Of a DNA stretch of 64,000 bases, positions 26,601-34,000 are shown piece after piece. This DNA comes from Progne subis subis. Lineage: Eukaryota; Chordata; Aves; Passeriformes; Hirundinidae. The notes under the pieces were generated by a model, which saw only the letters and a program-made list of their open reading frames with translations, had not been told where the DNA came from and did not search any database. The stretch lies in the NCBI GenBank assembly GCA_022316685.1, contig JAKJHU010000616.1:1-64000 (forward strand). The letters are read 5' to 3'. The number at the start of each line of letters is the position of its first letter. Position 1 is the first letter of the stretch. The position numbers were made by a program, and so were the translations under genes.

Positions 26601-28101
26601 GTGAAACAGAGCAGCAGCCGATCAGGTTGGGCCTCGGCCCCGCTCTGGCCCAGAGCTCTTTCCAGGGTATCCCTAAGAAAGGCTTTTTCCCCCCCTCCCT
26701 CACCAAACAGCTGGAATTCCCGACCCTCCTCCCGGTGCGATTAAACATCGATCGCAATTGGCGGAGTCTGACATGTGTGTAACTTTAAACCCCCGGATAA
26801 AAATAGCTCCGATTCGAGCACCATCAGGACTCATTTCCTATTTGCTTCAAAACAGGGCGAAAAAAAAAACCCAAAAAAACCCAACACACACCGAGAGCGG
26901 CTTTGTGGGGAGAAAGGCGCTTGCTTGGGCGAACGTCAGACACAAGTTTCCTTCGATAAGCCACAAACAGGAGCGCTGCTGCTGCTCCTCCCTCCCTCCC
27001 CCCCCCTCCCCTCCCTTTCCAAAAAAACACCACCGAATCCAGATAAGTTTGTTTATCTCTCTCTGGGCAACTAAATCAGACCCGTTCCTCGACCCCCTCG
27101 AAGCAAAGCCACCGGCCCCGAGTCCTGCTGAGGGAGGTCGGGCACGTTCAGGCGACAGATCGAGAAACATTTCATCCACTCTCGTCATTCCCACCCTTCC
27201 CCGGCTCACACCGCCACCTTGTAAACAAAAACTATTAATAAAACAATCCTAAGAACCGAATTCCCAAGGGTATTTTTCAACGCCACCCACTCTCCAGACA
27301 GAGAGAAAAAGGGATTCGCCGCCCCGTAAAGGGCCGGGAATAAAAACAAGGGGTGGGGGGGGGGGGGGTGGGGGGAAATATAAACAGATCCACGAAGGAA
27401 GAAAGGGAAAAATAAAAAGTAATAAAGCCTAACCAAACCTGGAGGGTTACATAAACCTCTTGGGAGACGGGCTGGGGCTCCGATGCCCTTCACCCACCCC
27501 TGGGTCTGCTGAGCCAGACCCCGAGGGACCCCCTCCCCGTCCTCCCCAAAAAATCCAATCCCTAAGCCGGCACCAGAAGCTTCGTGAACCGAGGGGTGAA
27601 ATGGGGGAATAAATAATAATAATAAACCCCACAAAAAGCCCTTCTTTGGGCTGTGGCTGCTGGAACTGCCCTCCCCAGGGCAAGGCAAGGGGGGGGTGCG
27701 GGGCACCCAGATTGGGGGGGCATCACCCCCATCAAGGGGGGCTCTGCAGAGACACTCCCAGGGCGGCCTGTCAAGCCACAAAGGGGGATAAACCCCGCAA
27801 AATACGGCAGAAAGGGGGGTTAGGCCTCCCCTGGTGAGGAGAGGGAGGGCAGATCCAACCCCCAGCTCCGGGGAGAGGCCCAGGGGGTGCGGATGGAGGG
27901 ATTTGGGGGCGACCCCGGCGGGGCTCCCCCGTGCCCCCCGCCCTCCCACCCCTCTGCAGGCCCGGCCGTGGGGAGGGGGGGGGGGCGGGGGGGTTTGGAA
28001 TCCTCGTCTCCCGTGAGCCCGGCGTGGGGGGAGGCACGGCAAGGATACAGCTTGACCACGTCGGTGTCCATCCGCCTCTTGCCCGGGCTGGGGGACGACA
28101 T
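1329..28101 (-). CDS. UBE2H: Ubiquitin-conjugating enzyme E2 H, 5' part (exons 1-3)
   Basis: UBE2H is an E2 enzyme that takes ubiquitin from E1 and passes it to substrates, known mainly as partner of the CTLH (GID-like) E3 complex and also able to modify histones. Three minus-strand exons (28049-28101, 1970-2046, 1329-1403) join in frame to about 68 residues: it starts [18 protein letters not shown], continues [20 protein letters not shown], then [18 protein letters not shown] and [11 protein letters not shown]. This is essentially identical to the human protein. These residues form the N-terminal helix and first strands of the UBC fold. The catalytic cysteine region and acidic tail lie beyond base 1. 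The ATG at 28101-28099 is the conserved start. Every splice phase closes. Intron 1 is about 26 kb and carries U12-type signals. Identification is very secure; the gene is cut by the window edge, not broken. Confidence 0.96.
1404..1969 (-). other. UBE2H: UBE2H intron 2
   Basis: This 566-bp intron has an ordinary GTAAGT donor and a CTTGCAG acceptor. I see no repeat or conserved element in it. Confidence 0.85.
1970..2046 (-). CDS. UBE2H: UBE2H coding exon 2
   Basis: This 77-bp exon encodes [12 protein letters not shown]..., ending ...GPQG plus one base. The acceptor is CATCAG|G and the donor is A|GTAAGT. It completes the split leucine codon of exon 1 and the split threonine codon of exon 3. Confidence 0.95.
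4031..4205 (+). repeat. CR1 LINE fragment
   Basis: It carries 'ccagagaagctgtggctg', 'ccctggatccctggaagtg' and 'aaggtccgttcccaccc', the diagnostic order of the CR1 3' region. Confidence 0.75.
6583..6613. repeat. (AAT)n microsatellite
   Basis: About ten uninterrupted AAT triplets in UBE2H intron 1. Confidence 0.9.
7130..7617 (+). repeat. CR1 LINE 3' region, about 490 bp
   Basis: It holds the run from 'agagcttccagaacattcc' through 'ggacaaggcctggaggg' to 'cccttccaatccaaacc' and 'attccatgactctta'. It is closely similar to the copy at 63.2-63.7 kb, so both are probably young. Confidence 0.85.
8640..8970 (+). repeat. 43-bp minisatellite inside a CR1 element
   Basis: About 7 copies of a 43-bp unit contain 'gctgagcctggagaaaag' and 'ggggatcagggggagctg'. 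The unit resembles the CR1 segment 'gagcctggagaaaagg', which normally sits just upstream of the CR1 sequence that follows at 8975. Confidence 0.85.
8975..9235 (+). repeat. CR1 LINE fragment
   Basis: It shows 'tgacaggaggggacagcc', 'ctgctcccagggaacag', 'attggaacgagctgcccagg' and 'catccctgcagggatttc', in CR1 order. It continues from the 43-bp array. Confidence 0.8.
11030..11180 (+). repeat. Unclassified dispersed repeat, copy 1
   Basis: It contains 'aggagcagaatccagc', 'tcctgctccccaagcc', 'tccaacaccaaggaaaag' and 'gttccttccaagcccac'. A diverged copy in the same orientation lies at 12355-12485. I do not recognise the family. Confidence 0.55.
11525..11715 (-). repeat. CR1 LINE 3'-end fragment
   Basis: The plus strand reads the CR1 tail in reverse: 'gtgggaagggatctcaaa', 'gtgctccaagcccc', 'ccagggatccaggggcagc', 'cacagggaagaatttctcc'. 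Confidence 0.8.
12355..12485 (+). repeat. Unclassified dispersed repeat, copy 2
   Basis: It contains 'aggaacagaatccagg', 'tcctgcttcccaagcacc', 'tccaacaccaagaaaaac' and 'gttcttccaatcctac', matching the copy at 11030 with many substitutions. Confidence 0.55.
13330..13430 (-). repeat. CR1 LINE 3'-end fragment
   Basis: The reverse CR1 tail shows 'tgggttggaatggacctc', 'ccagtcccacctgcaggg' and 'ccaggttgctccaag'. Confidence 0.7.
14205..14405 (-). repeat. CR1 LINE 3'-end fragment
   Basis: The reverse CR1 tail shows 'catggaatggttttgggtgg', 'gatcatccacatccacc', 'ggccttggacatttccagg' and 'gaattccttcctaagatccc'. Confidence 0.8.
16990..17060 (-). repeat. CR1 LINE 3'-end fragment
   Basis: A short reverse CR1 tail: 'ggtggaagggaccttgaag' followed by 'atcatctgatcccc'. 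Confidence 0.6.
19185..19320 (+). repeat. CR1 LINE 3'-end fragment
   Basis: It shows 'ccaaggcaaggctggacag', 'gcttggaacagcctggga' and 'ggaaggtgtccctgccca', the CR1 3' order. Confidence 0.75.
20501..20601. repeat. (TA)n microsatellite
   Basis: About 100 bp of imperfect then perfect TA dinucleotides in UBE2H intron 1. Confidence 0.9.
22078..22712 (+). repeat. Minisatellite of about 58 bp, A-rich
   Basis: About 11-12 units of 52-60 bp share 'gaaaaagtctatcaagactt', 'caaatttagg' and an A/G-rich spacer with 'aagaagac'. Two alternating spacer types exist ('aggaataaaacccaagg' and 'gggaaaaaaaagaagac'). A lysine-rich open frame crosses it but follows the repeat, not a gene. Confidence 0.85.
26533..26585. 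repeat. Poly(A)/A-rich tract
   Basis: A run of about 26 A followed by interrupted A/G sequence. It is not linked to an identified retrogene. Confidence 0.85.
27350..27375. repeat. G-run, possible G-quadruplex
   Basis: G-runs of 4, 14 and 6 are separated by single T. A second G-rich run of similar length is at 27970-27993. Both lie just inside UBE2H intron 1 next to the promoter. Confidence 0.8.
28049..28101 (-). CDS. UBE2H: UBE2H coding exon 1
   Basis: This exon encodes [17 protein letters not shown] plus two bases of the next leucine codon. The donor reads CT|GTATCCTTGC, which resembles the U12 5' splice-site consensus rather than a usual GTRAGT. The start codon sits inside a CpG island. 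Confidence 0.95.
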
Positions 28102-28336
28102 GGTGGCCGCGGCCGCCCCCCGGGGCTCCGGGCGGGCTGTCAGCGCCGCCGCCGCGGGCCGGAGCCGCCCGGCGCCGAAGGGAGCGGAGGAACGCCGGGC
28201 CGCGAGGCGCTGGGACCCGCTGCTGTCGCTGTCGCCGCTCCTGTCGCCGCTCCTGTCGCCGACAGGGCCCCCCTCGAGCCGCTCGCGCTCCCTCAGCCGC
28301 TCAGGCCGCCTCTGCCCCAGCCTCTCTCTGGACCCC

Positions 28337-28359
28337 TGACGTCACCCGCGGTGACGTCA
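28337..28359. promoter_or_regulatory. UBE2H: Paired CRE sites (TGACGTCA x2)
   Basis: Two perfect 8-bp palindromes TGACGTCA lie at 28337-28344 and 28352-28359, start to start 15 bp. This is the full consensus for CREB/ATF-family binding. They lie about 240-260 bp upstream of the UBE2H start codon, next to the reverse CCAAT box. Confidence 0.75.
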
Positions 28360-28412
28360 CCGCCCCGCGGCGCTACCATTGGCCGCGCCCTCAACGCTCC
28401 GCCGGCCCCGAG

Positions 28413-28432
28413 GCACGACGGGAGTTGTAGTT
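28413..28432 (-). promoter_or_regulatory. UBE2H: ZNF143/SBS-like element
   Basis: On the minus strand this reads AACTACAACTCCCGTCGTGC, close to the ZNF143 (Staf) consensus ACTACAANTCCCAGNATGC that is common in vertebrate CpG promoters. It is about 310-330 bp upstream of the UBE2H ATG. Confidence 0.6.
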
Positions 28433-28440
28433 CTGAGGGG

Positions 28441-30654
28441 GGGAGGTGGAAGGGGAAAATAATGGCAGGGCCGCGGGTTCGAGGCTCCGCTGCGGCCGCC
28501 AACTCCGCTTCCTCCCTTGCAAATGCTCCCCGTATTCCCTGGGTCTCCCCCGTTCCCCGCGGATTCTGACACTTCTCTTATGCCCCCATTTCCATTTTTC
28601 CTGTTCCCACCATGGCCAGGAAGCCGCCTCATAAAATACAGGGTGGCGCCTGTTGTCAGGCAATTCCCCATGGCTCCCCCATTTCCACGTTTGTCCACAA
28701 TTCCCCACGGCTCCCTCTATTCGCAGCATCTCCCTCGTTCCCCACGGATTCTGACGCCCTGTTATTCCCCTATTTCCCATTCCCACCAGGGTCAGGGAAC
28801 CACCCCATGGAATTTGGAGTTTGCCCACGGCAATCCCGTTCAATCCAAGCGGGAATGTGGCAGCTGGCCAGGCCCCACAGCAGGAGTCATCATTCCGGAT
28901 TTCCGATGTGACACCGGCGAAGCATTTCCCGGTGCCTCAGTTTACCCACCCGGGGTGATGACAGCATTCATGGGTGTCTCCCAAACTGACGGGATTCCGG
29001 TGTGGGACCTCCACGCCCCACATTCCTGACCCCGGCATCATCCCATAAATCTGCCCCGGTGTTTCCTTCCCCCCGTGGGGAGGAGACACAGCCAAAGAAC
29101 CCCAAAAAGCTCCTCCATTTAATGCCCTGAGTCTGGCAGGTGACACCACCTGAGGGGACTCAAATCCACACCCCACATTCCAGAGGGAATTTAGGGAATT
29201 TGGCAGGGGAACGGGGTTATATTTGGGCAGAGCAGCTGGAAAACTTGGGATAGAGGATCCTGTATTTCCCAGCCCACAATATTCCCCGACTGGTTCCAAG
29301 CAACTGAGAAAACCGGACATTGGAAAAAGAAGGATTTCACTGTAATTTCTTGGAATGCTTCTATTCCATCTGTGAAACACCAGTGTGGCAACGGGGATTA
29401 TCCCAGGATATCAGGGACTACAGCAGCACTCTGCTCCATTTCGGAACAACTTAAGGCCGCTCTTAGAGCACCCAAACCTTGGCATGTGGGTGCTGAGGGA
29501 ATTTTGGGGATCCTCGGTCTGGAAATTGGGATGGAGGGGTTGTGGCTGGCCTTTCCCACCCTGGGATGGGGATATCGCCCTCCCTGGATTGGGGGCATCC
29601 CATGATTTGTGGGGTGGTTCTGTGATCACGGAGCAAAACGGGAATGGGGGAGAGCCAGGAGAATCCATGGATAGGGAATGTAGGGAATAGAGGGGGGCAT
29701 AGGGAACTGCTGGAAACCACTGGAAATGGGCGAGACAGAGCTCCAGGGAGATGTGAGGAATGGGGAAACCATGGGGGGCTGTAGGAAAAGCTTTCCATGC
29801 CCATCCCAGGCATTTCCCAGCCCATCCTCACCCCTCTGGATTTGGGGCATCCCCATCTCCACCCTAAATCCCAGCCCAGCAGGGCCATGGGGTGAAGCAG
29901 CCCCATAATTAGAACCCCCCTAGGAGAGGAAGGGAATCCACCCAAATTCCAGGGAAGAGGCCCTACTGCTCCCCGTGGGATTCCTGCTCAAGAGGGCAGG
30001 ATCCCAAAACGGTGGATCCCAGGAGAAGCCCCAAGGTGGGCAGGAGCACCCCCAAGTTTTGGGGTTCAGGGAGAGCCAGGATCAGCCCTGACCAAGCCAG
30101 CACAGGCACGGGGCAGCCAGAATCCCAAAACCCATCCGAGGGGATGAGACAGATGAAACCTCGGAGCTGGGGCTGGGGAAATGGAGGCAGGAGATCCTTT
30201 CCTCAAAAAAAAAACCAAAAAAACCCCAGAAAACCCAGGAATGACATATCCCTGTGCCCTCACCCACATCCCCAGCCCTGGAGGGAGGACATCCAACTGT
30301 GCCAGGTTGTCTGTGGAATCTCAGCCTTTCCCCAACACCCTCAAGGATGGAGATGACACCACTCCCTTCCCAGCAGCCCAAGCCAAGAAACTCACCTCTT
30401 CCCAGGTTTTGGCTGCATCCCACCCTCCAACCCCGGGGGTTTATCACCCCAAACAATCAGCAGAAGGACACAAGGATTGAGGCAATGGAAAAACGCCCAG
30501 AACCGGCAAAGGCGACAACGAAACGCCGAGTGGGAAAACAGGGAGGCAGCCAGAACATTGATCCCAAGGGATCCAGGAGCTACATCCCCTGCCCTGGCTA
30601 AAAACACCACGCCAGCAGGAAGGCCAAAAAAAAAAAAAAAGAAAAGAAGAAGAA
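28441..30654. other. Intergenic region between ZC3HC1 3' end and UBE2H promoter
   Basis: No gene is visible. An approximately 85-bp segment is duplicated with divergence (28534-28620 and 28712-28797), both sharing the core 'gcggattctgac' / 'acggattctgac'. The rest is CT/GA-biased degenerate sequence with short open frames that carry no recognisable domains. Confidence 0.6.
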
Positions 30655-30674
30655 AAACCAACAAAAACGAAATG

Positions 30675-30680
30675 TTTATT
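30675..30680 (-). terminator. ZC3HC1: ZC3HC1 polyadenylation signal (AATAAA)
   Basis: AATAAA on the minus strand lies about 320 bp beyond the ZC3HC1 stop codon, followed by A/G-rich sequence. It implies a short 3' UTR ending near 30,655. It is the only canonical hexamer noticed between the stop and UBE2H. Confidence 0.65.
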
Positions 30681-30999
30681 CCCACCTGGCGTCACTTCCG
30701 TGCGCTGCCGGCGGCGGGACGCGGCCGGACGCCTCGGGAAGGTGACGGCGTGCCCTGGTCGCCCTCGGGGACGCGGCCGTGGCACGTCCCAGCTCCGGGC
30801 ACGGCTGCCCAGCCCTGGGAGCCGAGGGGCACAGCAGCAGTTTGTGAAGGCTTTGGCGAGGGAAGGGGGATGCCAGCGTGGCTGGGGCTCCGTTGGGCCC
30901 CTCGGGTTCCCTTCCCGAGGCGCGGAGCTGCCGCAGGGATCGCGCGGAGGTTCGGATCCCTCCCGACGCCCCGTGCTGGTTTCCAGAGGCACGTCCTGC

Positions 31000-31068
31000 T
31001 CAGGAGGAGTTCATGCTCTCCCACTGCCGGAAAATGCGGAACACCTTGCAGGATTTCTCCGAGAGGCT
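31000..31068 (-). CDS. ZC3HC1: ZC3HC1 coding exon 10 (terminal)
   Basis: This 69-bp terminal exon encodes SLSEKSCKVFRIFRQWESMN SS and the stop TGA at 31000-31002. The acceptor is CCCTTCCAG. It is too short to form a long ORF, but matches the human C-terminus (SLSEKSRKVFRIFRQWES). Confidence 0.93.
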   Translation of the reverse strand, partial: SLSEKSCKVFRIFRQWESMNSS

Positions 31069-34000
31069 CTGGAAGGGACGGGAACAAAGCGACAGCCAGA
31101 GGTCAAGGCACCGGAGCAGGATCTGCAACTGCCGCTGGCAAAGGGCACGAGGAGAAAGTGAAGCAAAAAAATATCCAAAATATCCCAGCTGGCCACCAAG
31201 ACAGCAGTTTGTTCCTTATTTTCATGATCTCAATTTGCCAGCTAGAGGGGAGAACAAGGAAACTACAAGCAAGAAGCAGGAAGGGACTCCAGAAACCAGA
31301 AAGGGAGTCCAAAAGGCAGGAAAGGACCCTAAAAGCAGGAAAAAAGCAGGCAAGGACCCCAAAAAGCAGGAAAGGACCCCAAAAAAACAGGAAAGGACTC
31401 TAAAAAGCAGGAAGGGACTCCAACCATCCCCTGCTCCAGCTGGGTCTGGTGCCTTTGCCCTGTGACTGGTCCCGCTGGACCATCCAGAGCTTTCCTGGCA
31501 CAAGGCACAATCAGGGAATCATGGAATGTAGAGATCACCCAGTTCCAACCCCTGCTGTGGGCAGGGACACCTTCCACGAGAAGGGACCTGCTGGGGACAC
31601 AAATCACACGAAATTCCCAGGATAAATCCTGAAGCAGGAATGCTCCGCTGCTCCCCTGAGCTCCAAGCTGAAGCAGGAAGGAGCTGGCAGGAGGAACCCA
31701 AGCGGACAATGAGATCCAGGGAGGCAGCAGCCGCTCCACAGCCACGTGAGGAGGGAGTTGTGACCTCAGCTCTGCCCCCCTGGCTCTGCAAAGCTGGCAA
31801 TCCAAGAGCCAGGAGTTGGGATGGCTGCAGAGAGGAGCTGTGGGGACACGGAATGAAACCGGAGCTCGGGCAGCGCCGAGGCGCTCGGGGATAGCTGTTA
31901 TTTATAGCAGCTCCAGCACAGCCCGGCCTTGGATGGAGCCTGGGGTGGGAATGCCAGAGCTCAGGCTCTACAGCTCCATCCTTCTCAACCCGGGATCGTG
32001 TTCATCCCGAACAATACCCACTCCATCCCGAATTTTTGCCGCGTGGCCGGTTTGGGACGCCCCGGGCTCACCACCGGCTCCGTTTCGGGCACCGTGTCAC
32101 ATTTTCGGATGCCAAGGAGCCTCTTCAGCACCACTTCCCAGCCTGGCTCGGCCTTGCCGGGCTCCTTGTCCGTCTGGGATGCAGCATCTTCCAGGGGTTC
32201 CTCTGCCTCGCCGGGGCTGACCCAGGGACACCAATCGCGGTGCTGAGAGCTGGGGTCAAAGAAGCTCCTCGAGGACGTGTCCTGCGAAGCCAGGAGGGTT
32301 GTTAGAGGAAAAAGAATAATAATTACACAGCAAAGTTCAGAGCAAAAAGAAGGGAAGTTTATTCACTTATATGGATCCTGGACAATGAGCAGGGGTTGGA
32401 GAATGAGGTTGCCACCTCTCCACCCCACTGGTCAAACCAGAAATCCATCGGTTGTCCCTCCTCGGAGAGAAATGCGAAAACAATCGCTGTGTTTGTGTTA
32501 AAATCCGTGAGAAACTCCGCTACAGAAATGCAAATAAATCAGGGGGCTGAAAAGAATATGGCAGCAGAGGAGGTGACAGAGGAGGGACACAACAACGGGG
32601 CGCGGTTTGGAGATTCCAAGAATCCCTCTTTGTGCCCCGAGGTGGCTACAGGGACCCCAGCAAACCCCCTGGATGAGGAACGGCCCGCTGGGTGTTACCC
32701 TGGTTTTTCTGAGTTTTTTAAAGCCTTTTGAATTTCATAAATGGAGTCAGATCTTTTTCGTTACTGTAGAATATTAGAGCAGTTTTCTATCTTTTCCCAC
32801 AGATGTAACATAAACAAACCCTTTGTTTTTCATTCTCTGTCCTTTGTTTGCATATTTCTAACCTGAAAACAATTGTAACTGACAATTGGTCTGGCCACTG
32901 AGGCTGAGGGGTGGAAACCCCAAAAAGCCAATCTTCTGTTAGACCCACAAATGTATAAAAAGTAAGAAATAAACAAAGGGGTCTCGCTCTCCGGCCTGTC
33001 TCAGCTGGGAGCTGGATCGGAAGGACCTCTGCTTTGCGAAAATCTCTCGTCTGCGTGTGACTGCTTTGTGTGCCTCGGTGACAGCCGGGATCGCTCACCG
33101 AGCCGCTGGAGGAGCAGAGCCGCGCTCGCTTGGCCCTGCGGACAGGACTGGACGGCACTTCCATGTTGTCCCCCTGTCCCATGCTCCGCGTCACGGGGCG
33201 GCTCCTCAGAGCGGGGCTGCTCCCGTCCAACTCGCCCCGGTCCATGGAGCTGGGAGAATCCCAACCCCGCGGGCGGGCCACGGCCGGCGACGGGCTCTTC
33301 TCGTGCTGCTGCGGGGGGGGGAAAAAACAGGGAATTCACAGAGCTCTGTCCGTTCCACAGGAGCTCCTCCGTCCGTCAGACGTGGGTTTGGAGCGCTTGG
33401 GGTCGGGCTGAGGCATCCCAGGACGTACCTGCTCGGATCCCGGATCCTGGCTCCGCGTCAGCATCCTGCGGGGGGATGCGGGGAGGGCCGGGAAGCGCTC
33501 GGGAGCGGCCGGGGCGGCGCTGCTGGAGCCGCAGGAATCCGGCTCCGGAGCCGCGGCAGATTCCAGCTGCTGGAAGCCCCAGAGCCCCACGCGCCTCATG
33601 CAGCGGGAGCAGGTGATGACGGGGAGGTTCATGGAGCCCGAGGCGGCGCTGCGGGGACAGAGGAGAGCCGTGGAATGCTCAGGGAATGCTCATGGAATTC
33701 CCATGGAATCCTCAGGGAATCCTCAGGGAATCCTCATGGAATTCCCAAGGAATCATCATGGAATTCCCATGGAATCCTCAGGGAATCCTCATGGAATCAT
33801 CATGGAATCCCCATGGAATGCTCATGGAATCATCATGGAATTCCCATGGAATCGCCATGGGATCCTCAGGGAATCCTCATGGAATTCCCATGGAATCCTC
33901 AGGGAATGCTCACAGAATTCCCATGGAATCCTCACAGAATCCCCATAGAATCCTCATGGAATTCCCATGGAATCCTCATGGGATCCCCATGGAATCCCCA

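Larger units (their letters stand above)
2047..28048 (-). other. UBE2H: UBE2H intron 1, 26 kb, U12-type splice signals
   Basis: The donor GTATCCTTGC (from 28048 downwards) matches the U12 GT-AG consensus at 8 of 9 positions. Near the other end, CCCTTGAC with its A at 2061 matches the U12 branch-point consensus and sits 14 nt from the CAG acceptor, within the usual U12 distance. The intron otherwise contains CR1 fragments, microsatellites, one 60-bp minisatellite (22.08-22.71 kb) and a pair of unknown dispersed repeats. The unlisted stretches (2.7-4.0, 4.3-7.1, 9.25-11.0, 14.4-16.9, 17.1-19.1, 22.7-27.3 kb) show no gene, RNA or clear repeat to me. Confidence 0.7.
28102..28440 (-). promoter_or_regulatory. 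UBE2H: UBE2H CpG-island promoter and 5' UTR
   Basis: This GC- and CpG-rich block lies directly upstream of the UBE2H ATG and continues into exon 1. It has GC boxes, two cAMP-response-element palindromes, an ATTGG (reverse CCAAT) at 28378-28382 and a ZNF143-like element. No TATA box is visible, as is typical of housekeeping genes. The transcription start cannot be fixed from sequence. Confidence 0.75.

Noticed and set aside
24877..28569. GC-rich open frames of 150-278 codons around the UBE2H promoter
   Set aside because: CpG-island sequence is poor in stop codons. The frames overlap the UBE2H exon in other frames and show only Pro/Gly/Arg-rich composition.
30477..31465. 308-codon plus-strand frame
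   Set aside because: It is antisense to the ZC3HC1 3' UTR and last exon and ends in the short tandem repeat.
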